DNA of 64,000 nt, taken from contig NC_087247.1 in the NCBI RefSeq assembly GCF_037042905.1, positions 42,755,920 to 42,819,919 of the forward strand. The letters are read 5' to 3'. Under the pieces are notes generated by a model that had not been told where the DNA came from, did no database searches, and worked only from the letters and a program-made list of their open reading frames with translations. Source of the DNA: Lytechinus pictus. Taxonomy: Eukaryota > Echinodermata > Echinoidea > Temnopleuroida > Toxopneustidae. A program made the translations under genes and the position numbers. Positions 38,499 to 49,985 of this stretch are shown here, piece after piece (position 1 is the stretch's first letter; every line of letters starts with the position of its first letter).

Positions 38499-39359
38499 AT
38501 ACGAATATCCATCTCTTTGAATTTTCTGGACATCAGTTTCAAAGCAATATCACCAATGAGTATTAATAATAAAAAAAGGCGGGCTTATTACAAGTAAATC
38601 TACAGCAAGGGAAATGATAACATCATCATTATCATGGCAAAGTAATCATTTAATTATGAGAAGAAAGCATGTCGCAAATGAGAGTGAATTGAAGATGCAG
38701 ATGATGAATTGAGATATTAATGAACATTCCTGTAATATCACATCTGCATATACCATTCAATTCAGCATCCATCTTTGCTCTACCTAATCACAGTTATTTT
38801 TAGCGCCATATGACATTTTAACCGTACCTCAACACGTAGCAGTGAACCACAAGCATGTTGATAAACACATGTTTCTTTCGTAAGGGTGCCTCATATATTA
38901 CTTGAGTAATAAACTGGTGATGTTATTGCTTTGTGCGCAGTGACCCCGATCACCTGAAAATCCTTCAAATGGCAGTCGCAGGGTTTAGGGACCTGTTTAA
39001 ACGAACGAAGTAAGATAATTCATATGTCACTGCTGTATATTAAATTTAAACCAGGGACAAAAGGAAAAAATGTAGTAAATACAGGATGCAGGTAATAGTT
39101 TGAAACATGATTTCTAAGTAACAACTATTTTATTTAATTGACTATTCTAGTTCGATATCAATTTTTATATCAAAGTTTAATATAGCAAGCTGACATCATA
39201 TATGCTCTTGCTTACTCAGTTTTTGTTCTTTTTCTCATTTAGTATGTTAATCTTTATGGAATTATGTTCATCTAAAAAATATTTTCAAAAATTCCATTCA
39301 TGTCACTAAAACTTATGTTTTTTGTGAATCTGGCTACTCAATTAATGTTTTGTTCATTT

Positions 39360-39572
39360 TATCCCTTTCTCAGTCGTGCAGTTTCTATCTTCATTCTCTT
39401 GCTTCATCTCTTTGTAGAATTCTCATTTCCAAGTTTTTCTCCTTCCTATTCTATAATTTCCCTTCTCCCCTTCTTCTCTCTCTCTCTTCCCACACAATTC
39501 TTCACCTCATGCTCTTTCTTTCTTTCCCATCCATGCTCTATTGACTAGATCTCCTCCCTTTCTCTCTCTCTC
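39360..39572 (+). repeat. Pyrimidine-rich tract
   Basis: About 210 bases dominated by C and T, including CTCTCTCTCTC runs at about 39475-39487 and 39558-39572. It could act as a decoy polypyrimidine tract in the transcript. No acceptor here joins the gene in frame. Confidence 0.7.
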
Positions 39573-40108
39573 TGTCATGTCTTTCGCTGACGCAATGGAA
39601 GCGTATTTTAATAAATTCATGAGGCTGCATAATGCATCACACCGAGTCTACAGTCTTTGTGGACGATCCTATGTACTTAGCTTGTGGCCAATGCTTGGAG
39701 GATTTCTTTTTACCATATGTTTGCTTTCACAGTCTCTTGTGTATGATACCATTCTTCTTTGACAATAGAAACATCATTTTATACCCATCCCTCAGGGGAG
39801 AACTATTATATATCAGACTTACAGGTTTGATTTACATGTAGATTCATACAGGTTATATTTCCTTGTGAAATGCATTCTGAAATAATATCTTTGTCAGTGT
39901 AGCACATCCTCGTCTATTGCGTATAAACTCCCAACTACCAAATATAGTTCTGCCTTGTATGAACAGAATGATTTTATGCTACCATGTGATTTGTTTTATG
40001 CTCTTATTCTAAACTATTTGTGATTGTAACTGATGATGCCCATCTATTCTATTTTATGTTATGAAAATCTCATTGTCTTTTATTTTTATTGTTTTTATCT
40101 TTTTGCAG

Positions 40109-40214
40109 GTCCAGGAACTCGATTACTTCATGAACTCGCATCCACCGTGTCTAAAGACATTCGTCTCAAAGACAGCAAGTTAAGAACCCATGCTTTCTTC
40201 CTTGGCCTCCTCAA
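40109..40214 (+). CDS. RUSC: RUSC exon 5: RUN domain, central helices
   Basis: The acceptor is TATCTTTTTGCAG at 40108 and the donor is TCAA|GTAAGT after 40214, a perfect consensus donor. Two bases complete Gly240, 34 codons follow, and two bases are left. The product reads GPGTRLLHELASTVSKDIRL, then DSKLRTHAFFLGLL (residues 240-274), matching the GPST..LH.LY..V and F.AF.LGLLN blocks of the RUN domain. The split codon reads Asn after joining, restoring the conserved GLLN. Confidence 0.95.
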
Positions 40215-40990
40215 GTAAGTTATTTAGTAACCCCCCTTTTCCTTTCTATCTGTTTTTTTTCATAAACTTAATCCTTGTTTGAAGATATTTCCTGATAAAA
40301 TAAGAATTATAGTACTTTATAAGAGGTACATATGCATGAATAATTGAATAGGTTAACATCTACTATAGATCTACTATAGATCTAGGCCCAGTAATGCAAG
40401 GCTAAATGATTGATTAAAGGAGACATTTTTATGATTGATTGCATTTATCATAATTTACAAACAATCATTGACAGACATCATGTGATCAATAGCTTTGTGT
40501 AATTGGTCCATTCCACATAATGCAAAGCTTAATAATTGATAATATCAATCATACATATTTCATTGTTGAGAGATGTAATTGAATTCAGATGGAATAGGAG
40601 TAGTTGTGGGGAGTGGTAATATGATGCAGAGTCGTAGGATTTTGCATTGTGTTTGTTTGTTGCTTTATTTTACTCTTTTAAGAAATATTATTGCATGTGT
40701 ATGACATACTGTGTAATCTTTCTCATTCTCTCCATTCAAACTTCACTCTGTGAAAAAATGTCTTTCTTATCGAAGATCTCCCTAAAAGGACACTGTAATT
40801 CTCATCCTTAATTAGTCTACTCCCCATATATACTTAATACTTGTACATATTCATACTTGCATGTAGTATTTTCAGATGGATGGGGAAAAAATGAGTGTTG
40901 TTTGAATCGTTTGAATGGTAAGGATATTTGAATCCAAGACATCAAACATCCTTATTAGTTTCTCATGAGTTGTTTTATATTATATTTCAG
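40215..40990 (+). other. RUSC: RUSC intron 5 (776 bp)
   Basis: Phase 2 intron, AT-rich. It includes a short local duplication of CTACTATAGAT at about 40361-40382. Nothing else is seen. Confidence 0.8.
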
Positions 40991-41037
40991 CATCCGTTGT
41001 ATGGAGACTTGGCTTGAACACATCAGGACTTATCCAG
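40991..41037 (+). CDS. RUSC: RUSC exon 6: 47 bp RUN micro-exon
   Basis: The acceptor is TTATATTTCAG at 40990 and the donor is ATCCAG|GTTGGT after 41037. One base completes Asn275, 15 codons follow (IRCMETWLEHIRTYP, residues 276-290), and one base is left. It continues the GLLN block into a short helix; family members have a similar aromatic, W-containing segment here. At 47 bases it is unusually short, but skipping it would break the frame (47 is not a multiple of three), so it should be constitutive. A second GT four bases downstream would also shift the frame. Confidence 0.9.
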
Positions 41038-44000
41038 GTTGGTATATACAGTTTTCCCCTGTTCAAAATATCACTTCTTTCTCCACCCCCCATCTCTGTT
41101 GTTTTGTATGTAGTCTTTGCCCTGTTTCTTTCTCTTGGTCTCCTCTCTTTTACATCTTCTCCCTATCTTTTAATGTCTTTATAAGCTGATTCTCACCTTT
41201 TCTATAGTTAATCCTTGTGTAAAATAATGATTTCCAATTTCAATGGCAATTATTTTTCTGTTACTTTTTTTTAGCAAAATATTCAATTTTTCAAAAACAT
41301 TTTTGCTAAATCATTTCTTAGGTAAGACCCCCTTCTCCTCCATAGGTAAATAGTGTTTAGCCCAAGAGAGGTCTTGATGGGCATAATGATTTATTGGCAT
41401 TTATCATGAGATTCTTGCCAAATTTCTGTATTTTACATGATATTTCCAAAGCATTATATTGTCTCACTGTATATCTGACTAACAGTTTGTGACTGATTGT
41501 TAGGGATTAGAGTATATTTTAAGATATCAAAATGGCTAAATTCAATCATCTCGGAGATTCTCAGTATGTCAAGAAAAATATTTTCATGGCCTTGGGTGAG
41601 ATAATGAAATGTAGCCACTGTTTTAGCAGCTGTTGATTGTGATGTTTATTCTCATGTTAAAATCTAATTTTTCATGTGTAGTCACAGATTACTCATGGTG
41701 AATAAAAATAGTCCAGTTGTAATTTTCATTTTCTCACTTCACTTGCTCGGGTGATTACAGTATATTATATATTCATGGAGGTCTGGAACAGTCTAATGTT
41801 GCTTTGACTGTTTTAATTGCTTTGGAAAATAGATATTTGAAGTAATTGTGTACTCACAGAAACTATGAATTCCAAACCATATCGAAGGCATGATAGGAAT
41901 AACAATATGCATTTTCGAGAGATTGAAAAATAAAGTTGACAAAAAGGCTATTCATATGACATTTCTTGCATCTTGGCCAAAACGGTTTTAATTTTTGGAA
42001 ACGGCTGTTTATAACTATCGCTTACTTGGCAACAACAACCTACTTTCATTATTACACGATCAGTATTTGAGTACACTGGGGTATTGATTTTCTTCTTTAC
42101 AGCATAAATTTTCTTTAAAAAGACACTTTTTCATGAGACATCACAGGACATCTAGTTGTTAAGAGATGGTTAATTGGTTGAATTTGATTGTCAGATGATA
42201 TATATTTTTGATTTGTCATGAATTTCTTGTGAAACTCATATAGCAATGCTTTGTTGATCAGGATTTACAGTCGAGGTAGTCACACGTTTTCATGGATGAT
42301 TGGTAGAATTCACGAAAGAATTCCTTGACATTTAACAAGACTAGATCTCAACGATAATGTCCAACTTCCACCTTTACAAATCATCGCCTAATGAGGTATA
42401 TAGTTACTGTAGTTTGAAATGAAATTGAGGATGTGGGATGTAAGGATTAATGTAGTTTGAATAATCTGACATGTTTTGATGATTAGGAAAAAAATCCGGA
42501 CATGACCAAGGATTGTTTGCCAGACTTGCTCGCAGCTCCTTTGAAATGGCCTGTCATTATTAGGTTATTTTGTGCTTGATGACTATTGTTATTGAGAGGA
42601 GCGACTGTTGTTAGAGATGTGTTTGTTTTCGACATTGAAATTTACTTGGCTATGATTTATATTGTATAAGAATACTTTTTTTTACTTAAAAAGTCACATG
42701 AGTATGCAGTATCTAAACATAGATAGCCTTTTTGAATATTTTTTTATTGATTGCTTTAATGAGAAAAAAAAATCTAAAACAGAGAACAAGGTATTTGTTT
42801 GTGAAATATGATTACTCACCAGCTTGAAGATTTTGGCAATATTTATAGTTACTATACTCTATACTATACTTAAAATAGCAAAAAGATAGGACAGCATTTC
42901 AAGCCCCCATGAAAAATAGCAACTTTACTTGTTTTGACATTGTATGATAGAAAGTAAATTACCAGACCCTTTTAAAATGTCTTTCCACTGGTAGAAAGCA
43001 GGTGGTATCTTCAAGCTCATCTTACCAGTACAAAAATTTGTTCTTTGATCTTGAGAAGCCATTGACATATTTTTTTAGCAGCCCTGTATCCTTGGGCCCT
43101 CTATGGATGGCAAGTATATTTTTATTTGATAGCTTCTGATCCAGGGAGCTAATTGAAACAGAAAGATAGGAATCACAGAAACACTAGCTGACGTAGGTTT
43201 ACCTTATTTGGTAGCTGCCCCAACAGGCATGAGTTTAGCGTATGTTGCCTTTTCATCCTGTTCTTAATTATTCCCAGGATTTTGCCATCCTGCTCCATTG
43301 AATTTTTATTTGAAGTACTTAAGCATGCTCTGCTTGTGTCCATTTACAAGTAAATTTTTTGAAAAAAAAATAATTTTGCAATATGACAGCTGTTGAGTTC
43401 TTGGTCTCTGAATTATGAAGGAAACTATGTTCTAATGATTGAACCTTTTCATGAATATTGATCTTACATATTATGGATTGAATTAAACTTTTTGTTATTC
43501 AGTAGCAAAATTTGATTTGTAAAAAAAAAAAATATTTATTGGGAATTAACACAAGAAGGTTTGATAAAAGTTGAGCAAATATTCATTTTAATATACTTTT
43601 ATAATTGGTTCAAAATTTTAAATGATAAATCAAGATTCTTCTTGGAGATAATGCTTTCCTTAATGCAGATTAGAAATCTGGATAATGTGACTCCTTGCAA
43701 TGTCCTCTGTTTTCCCCTTTTTTACTTTGTAATGGATCTGGTGTGTCTCTGTTCTCATGATTTCCACATTGTGTTCATGAGGCTGTTAAGATATTGTTTG
43801 ATTAATTGAAGCTGAGGTGATTGATGGTGATCAGATGTTTTAGGACTAAGAAATGCACCCAGGGTCTCCCTTGTCATGCTTTACAGGCAATTAATCTTAC
43901 TTGAGTTGTTTTCCCATCCTTAGAAAGAGTAAGTTTATTTTGAAGAAGAAAACTCCTGTGACTAGGTTGGGAGACAGTTATAGGCAGTTCTTACCATTTT

Positions 44001-44425
44001 CTACCATATCACCACTCTAAATACTGTTTGATGGTATCCCCCAAAAGACTTTGAATACTGTTCTTTTTAACTTTTATTCCTTTTTTACATTCACTGGAGT
44101 GTATCAATGTTTCCAAAGAAAAATGATTGAAGTTGTTAGATTATGAGATTTTCTACACTAAATTAAAATGATGTGCAAATTTTAGTACCATTTTTATCAG
44201 CAATTTTTTTATCTAAATGCTTGAAAATTAAAGTTATTGAGTAAATCAATTTCTTCTTTGTAGCATCCCTTTTTTCCCCCAAGTTTCCATACTTTTAGAA
44301 CTCAATCATCCTTCCATTAGAGAAGGGTGATGTAATACCCTAGGGGAGTTTCTGGTTGGTTTGAAAGGTAAACCAAGGCTGTCAAGTCATCTCACTTCTC
44401 ACCTTACCCTGGACCCACCCTCTCC

Positions 44426-44725
44426 CTGAGTAACCTTCTTAAAGGGGAATGCAAGTCTTGGTTTGCTTTCTCAGAGTAACTTTTTAGTAAGGGGTACAAG
44501 TCTGCCCCCTCTCTCCCAGAGTTACTTATTTCAGTAAAGGTTACAAATCTGCCCCCTTTCTTCTCGTAAAGGTTGTTAAAGTCTGTCTCATATCCCAGAG
44601 TGACTTCCTAATATGAGGTGTATAAGTCTACTGCATAGTAATCGATTCTACTGTTGGGAGTTCCAGTCTCCTTTTTCCAGAGTAGTCTTCCTGTAGAAGG
44701 TTGAAGTTTGTACCCATCTCTTAGA
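44426..44725 (+). repeat. Degenerate minisatellite (CAGAGTNACTT...GTCTGCCCCC)
   Basis: A unit of about 45-80 bases recurs about five times. Each begins CTGAGTAACC, CAGAGTAACT, CAGAGTTACT, CAGAGTGACT or CAGAGTAGTC (near 44427, 44473, 44518, 44598 and 44680), followed by a variable AGTAAGG/AGTAAAGG segment and AAGTCTGCCCCC-like sequence. The copies are strongly diverged and two carry extra inserts. A C14 run follows shortly after. Confidence 0.6.
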
Positions 44726-45289
44726 TGACCTCTTTTCACAGTGGACACCCCCCCCCCCCCCTTACCCTCTTTTGGAGAAGGAGGTAAAGGTTCTCCCTTC
44801 AGACTTGATCAGGTTACAAATTTCTTCAGGTTTTCATTTCCTCCTTTTACATTTTCATTGAAGGTTGCTAAACTTTCTTCGTAGCATCCATCATGTAAGG
44901 TTCGAAAAAACCCATAAAACATCTTGTTTAAAGTGTTTATCATTGTGCAGAAAAGTTTTGAGATCTTATCCTTTTGACCAAACTCATTTTTTTTCTCCCA
45001 AAGTTCTACCTATTTTTTTAAAAGTTCAATTCAAATTTACTTTATTTGTTCTCGTATTATTGTGTTACATTTTTCAGTAATAATACAGTTGCCTGTGCAA
45101 GTGAGAAAATCTCATTAAGCACAAAGCACAGTATTAATTTGATAAAAATAAAGCAAGTAACCTTGACCATATGGTATATTGCCCCTTCACCTATGCAATC
45201 TAATATAGATTCCCAATCCAAATCAATACTTGTATCAATCGTTCCTAATGGTCTATTATTTGATTAGATATATCCAACCATGCAAAATA

Positions 45290-45420
45290 TTAGAGTTATA
45301 GTGTTGAAGGAAACACCTGGAGGGTTTAGGGTCCCCGGTTCATTCACTGTGTCAATTTTCACAACTACCACACCGGTCTACCCCATCAGTATATGCTCTT
45401 CCCCCAGACTATAACTCTAA
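45290..45420. mobile_element. Possible 131 bp MITE with 13 bp perfect inverted ends
   Basis: TTAGAGTTATAGT at 45290-45302 and ACTATAACTCTAA at 45408-45420 are exact reverse complements. The 105-base interior is richer in G+C than its surroundings and non-coding. The edges show no clear target duplication, so this may be a short MITE or simply an inverted repeat. Confidence 0.4.
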
Positions 45421-47629
45421 CGCATCAATCTTAGAAGCAACCTTGAATATGATATCAAACAGAATTCAGCCAGTGAAATAAGAAAACAAATGCATTTAGT
45501 TAAAGTGGACTGCTTCTTCTACTAATAAAATAATTTGATAGCGGACTTGGTCAAATCTAAAAACCTCAAATTTTATTGTTTCATAGGTAAACCACATATC
45601 TTATTAACCCTTTTGCTCTTAGGGCAAGATGATCCTTGTACCAAGCCTACGGCAGAGTGCTGTAAATGCCAGGTTATTGAAAGCACAGTATGCAGAATGA
45701 TATTTCAAATACCAAATCAAATGAATAACACCAACATTCTCACAAAATGAAAAGTTCCTTCTTATGGTATAAGTATATATTGTGCAAATATCCTGTAGAT
45801 TATATTTGTTGATGGGTCTTCTACTTAATTAATATTATTGGTTTTATACAACCATTTATACGAATATAGGTGAAGGGTCCCTTTTCATGAAACTTGTTAG
45901 AATAAACATTTCTATAATATAATAGAATTTGTCAACCAAATGCCAAGCTTTTTCATTTGAATATAATAGACAATGTCATAAATTAGGAAGCAGGACCCTG
46001 GTTCTTTTCTATGGGATCATCTTCTAGATCATTCCCTGTATGTAATTATCCTTAATCATCCTTCATGATCACTAGCCCATTGCACAGGGTCGCAGACAAT
46101 ATCATATGCTTCAAAAGTCAACTTGATAGCATAACACAGGCGTGTGTCATTACGATGATGATCTAACTTTCTTTCTCATTAAAGTGGAGGCAAAGTCATC
46201 ATGAGTCTAGTTTTTTTAATATATATTGAAATGAGTATAGGCTGAATTATGAAAAGGATACAAGTATACTTCTCTAATTATTTTTATACTAATTTGACCT
46301 ACCATGGATAAATTGGTTGATTGATTATGATAGAGGGGTGCATGGTACAATGAGATCAATAGTTAAAAGAACAGCATTCATCTGTTTTTAGGGAAAATTG
46401 ATAAAAAAAACTATGAGTTTGGACTTCTGATACACACAACTTGTTTCTCATAGACAGGTTTACATGTCCACCCATCATTTCTAAAAAGAAAAAAAAAACA
46501 TCAATAACAAGATACATTACAACTCTTATGAGATGCTGAAATTATGGTTTCTGATTTGCTAAGAGTTAATTTTTCATCAATGCTTATCATTGTTTTCATT
46601 GTAAACAGGACTATGATCTACAAACTTGTATTAATAATCATGATGGCCGAAATTTTGATAGCCTTTCAATGAAAACCAGTAGACTGTCTGAATAAACATT
46701 GAAGGTTATTATATGGCTAATGAGGCTATCAAAGATAGAGGATATGTAAGAACTGATGAGGCAAAAATTTTGTAATCCCATCAAGGGAAAGAAGGGAGAG
46801 ATCTACGTCATAGTATTTTAGTGAATACTGTGCAACGAGGTAAATTCATAGATCTTGCAAGTGCTTGCATATTTTACTTTGAAATTGTTGCAGAGCTTAT
46901 TTGAAGTGATCAAAATGTCACATTTTTGCCCTGTTTTCTTTACCGTCTGGTAAATTATTAACATTTCTTGGAGCCTTGATCATCATCGTGTTTGATGAAG
47001 TTTTTTAACATTTGCTGTCGCCTTTGCCTTGGATCAGACTGAGTAATTACATGACTTTATAACATTCAAATGCTGGTGACTCATGTGATCATGGAGACTT
47101 CAGAATGCTCTGCTCTTGTAACTTGATGGAATGGAAAATAAATATTCAAGAATGTTCTGGTATACTCTAGATGGGGTTGCCTAGTGAATGTCACTCTGTG
47201 GCCATATAAGTGTTGATGTGGTAAACCAGCAAAGTAGCACAGGAATCTCATCAAAGGGTTGCAAGAAGAATGCGTCATCCAATCTCGTGTGACTGTTCAG
47301 AATTCCACCTACAGATGGTGCTGTTTCAGTTTATATTTATTGTATTATGAATGCCATTGCTGAATTTTCTCTTTGTTTGAAGCATTTGTATTAACAAGCC
47401 TTCAGAGGTTTTCTAAATGTTTCAGCACAGATCCAAAACAAGCAATTTACCATTGATATCTCAATTTTATTCAAAAGTAATTTTATGTTCTAAAGATGCG
47501 ATATGGAAAGTATAAGTGAACTTTATCAAGGATTGTATGGACGTTTGTCCAGTATACTTAGAGAAAGTGATTATTTTCCATGATGGCAGAATGAGTCATG
47601 CATTCTTTGTTTCATTTCATTCTTTTCAG

Positions 47630-48383
47630 AATCCATCAAACGTCTTTATGAGCCCACCGCATTTCTTTCTCTGATCAACACTGCCCCTTTCCAGCAACTC
47701 TTCAGTGATCTTCTTGTGGCTGTTCAGCCTCTTGCTCAGCTCCCCTTCAATCTTGACCATGGTTTTGAGTATGGTTACATTCAGGCAGAGAATATGAGGC
47801 AGAGGGAGAAACAGCAGCTTATGGAACAGCACATTGAAGGTGCACAACATGGTGGACTCAATACTAATAGTCTAGTGGACGCAAGGCAACAAACGGAGGG
47901 AGGTAATACAAGTGGATTCCCCACCGTACACCTCTTTGGACGGGCGCCGAGACGGGACGTAGTGCCCTCGCAGAGGTTAAACAACACAGGCATGTATAGC
48001 TCAATGACTGTCAAGCGCAATATGCGCAGAGTAACTCCAGTAGGGCGGCAGGAGTCTTCAGAACAGCCTACTATGCAAGGAGGGCTGTTGAGGACAGTGA
48101 ATAGCACCCCTGTGGAGAATGTATCAGGTCATGAACTGGAGACAGGGAGCGGTCCAATGAGACCGAACCCTGTAAATCCTCAGTCAAATAGATGGTCACT
48201 TGGATGGATCAAGGAGTTTGCATCGTCTGTGGCTGCACAACAACCAGAGAGGACACCTTCAAGAACTGTACAGAGCAGTTCTAAGTATGATGTAGGGAGG
48301 AGGAGTAAGAGTGTGGACCTACAAGGTTCTATGGTATCACAGGGCTTCTCAGTCTCATCTGGATGGGGCAAGATTGGAGCAAG
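47630..48383 (+). CDS. RUSC: RUSC exon 7: end of RUN domain plus long linker
   Basis: The acceptor is TTTCATTCTTTTCAG at 47629 and the donor is GCAAG|GTGAAT after 48383. It has 250 full codons (residues 292-541). The first 47 or so residues finish the RUN domain: ESIKRLYEPTAFLSLINTAP, then FQQLFSDLLVAVQPLAQLPF, the family's Y.P.GFL and ELL.LLQPL.LLPF.LD blocks. A Gln/Glu/Arg-rich, possibly coiled-coil stretch follows (about 340-365). The rest is a polar linker with several basic-Ser segments that could be phosphorylated. A conserved-looking RWSLGWIKEFASS segment lies at about residues 478-490. RUSC1 has Trp-rich linker segments in a comparable place, but I cannot assign a function. Confidence 0.92.
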
Positions 48384-48810
48384 GTGAATAAAACAATTCA
48401 ATAAGTTGCTGCGAATATCACAATAATTTAAAGTTAAGATCATTTTCTCTTAAGTGCCTAATAAAATAAGTTTAATAGAATATTTGGTACAGAAGAGCAA
48501 CAAGAGCAAGCATAGGTGATTATTATTTTTAGCATTTTTTTAGATTAAAATGAACCTATTGGCTTTATTGTTAAGAAATATGGATTTAATGAGGCACCCC
48601 AAGGTTATGCACGTTCAAGCAAACAATTTCATGTATGCTGTTCAAACCAGGAAGCACTAATTGTTTCATTCGTCTTTCATACAGAGTAAAGCAGTCCGAG
48701 TTACCTCAGTTGTAGTATTTAATTTGTTTTTAATGAAAAAACTATAGATTTTTATCTAAGATTGATACCAAGTAATAATTTTGACTGAAAATGTTCTGTC
48801 CTTTATGCAG
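48384..48810 (+). other. RUSC: RUSC intron 7 (427 bp)
   Basis: Phase 2 intron, AT-rich. No other feature is seen. Confidence 0.85.
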
Positions 48811-48981
48811 CTTCTCCAAGATGTGGAATCAAGTGATGCCCCCACAGGCCCCTGTTGAGCCCAAACCAGTCCCATCCACTCCCCCACCTACCCCATCAAT
48901 GGAAGATGAAATAAGACAGGTTGGTGATGGTCAGAGCCCATGCCAACACCATTCACCTACATCATCCAAACCAAGCCCAGG
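48811..48981 (+). CDS. RUSC: RUSC exon 8: proline-rich linker
   Basis: The acceptor is CTTTATGCAG at 48810 and the donor is CCAGG|GTAAGT after 48981. One base completes Ser542, 56 codons follow, and two bases are left. The segment begins FSKMWNQVMPP, then carries a proline-rich tract with PVEPKPVPSTPPPTP (about residues 556-570). Several PxxP units here could bind SH3 domains, possibly the protein's own SH3 domain directly downstream. An acidic MEDEIRQ and a Ser/Pro/His-rich tail follow. RUSC proteins typically have Pro-rich sequence between RUN and SH3. Confidence 0.88.
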
Positions 48982-49813
48982 GTAAGTTCTTAGGTTCTTT
49001 ATGACTTTAAAAGGGGTGGAAGAGGCCTTGCTTTCAGGGGGTGTTTTTCTACACTTAAATTAATTTTGAAATTGATCTTAAGATTGGTAAAACATATCCA
49101 GAAGTTGGACCATGTTATATTTCAAAGGAGAAAACAAAAACTGGAAATTTCATGTATGGACTGTGCATAAATGATTATTGATTGTATTATGAAAGTTATA
49201 AAAAGGTGTTTGTCATTCTTGGCATACTTAAAAAGGTCATCATGTTGGTATATAAGAAGGAAAAATGATGTGATGATGGTATGCTGTCAAGAATTCATGT
49301 TGTTTGATTTCTTTTCATCTCAAGCTTATAAATACAAAAAAAGAATTAAGAGTAATGAGGAAAAAATGAAATAATAAGTTATTTTTAAAGCAACAACCGA
49401 ATTCACATTTCTGTGATAGGCTCTCATCATTAGCTTATAATTAGATACAAACATGATTATGAAATCAATATTACATTTACTTTGATCAAACTGTAATAGA
49501 GCAAAATAAGACATGATGTTAGAAGACACAAATCACAAAAATAGATTTGTATTAGTTCAGGATTCTTATTGTCCTTTAATTGAGCATATTGGCAATTAAA
49601 CATTCAGTAGTTAATAAGTTATTAAAAGTGACTTGAAGATTGAAATCATACTATCTTTCTAAGGAGTCAATTTTTATTATTTCATTCAGCATTTCTGTAA
49701 TACTAATGAAAATATGATATATCATATACAACTTATCACATAAAAACTACATGTACATTTCTAAGCACTTTCACAGATACTATATTTTTTGTTTCCCCAC
49801 CCCCTCTTTATAG
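48982..49813 (+). other. RUSC: RUSC intron 8 (832 bp)
   Basis: Phase 2 intron, AT-rich, ending in a pyrimidine-rich tract before the SH3 exon. No other feature is seen. Confidence 0.85.
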
Positions 49814-49985
49814 GAGTCCTGTAAAGACTCTCTGCCACCATGTCAGCATGACAGAAGGTGAACTATGCTTCTCCAAGGGCGATGTCCTCACCGTTGACAG
49901 ACAGGTGGATCCAGATTGGTTACTCTGTTCCCATGGTAACGAATCAGGCTTGGTCCACATCGAGTACGTCCAGGGTCTGGAATGA
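49814..49985 (+). CDS. RUSC: RUSC terminal exon 9: C-terminal SH3 domain and stop
   Basis: The acceptor is CCCCTCTTTATAG at 49813. One base completes Gly599, 56 codons follow, and TGA lies at 49983-49985. The product is a single SH3 domain: VKTLCHHVSMTEGELCFSKG then DVLTVDRQVDPDWLLCSHGN then ESGLVHIEYVQGLE. The E-L-x-F-x-K-G-D-x-L, D-W-L and G-L-V-x-x-x-Y-V positions mark an SH3 fold. The CHH where most SH3 domains have ALYDY is a RUSC family trait. The usual proline before the Tyr-Val is replaced by His647. The protein ends four residues after the domain, so the SH3 is strictly C-terminal, as in RUSC1 and RUSC2. Confidence 0.94.

Larger units (their letters stand above)
34298..40108 (+). other. 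RUSC: RUSC intron 4 (5.8 kb)
   Basis: Phase 1 intron. It contains a G+C- and CpG-richer block at 36300-36960, a 210 bp foldback element (38289-38498), and a pyrimidine-rich strand (39360-39572) leading into a short complex block (39575-39700). No exon in it fits the gene's phases. Confidence 0.78.
41038..47629 (+). other. RUSC: RUSC intron 6 (6.6 kb)
   Basis: Phase 1 intron. It is AT-rich DNA with a degenerate tandem repeat (44426-44725), a C14 run (44748-44761) and a 131 bp inverted-repeat element (45290-45420). No additional exon is supported. Confidence 0.78.

Noticed and set aside
39541..39762. Open frame after the pyrimidine-rich tract in intron 4
   Set aside because: The frame does not begin or end at splice sites that join the gene in phase, and its product has no recognised content. 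It may be a conserved non-coding block.
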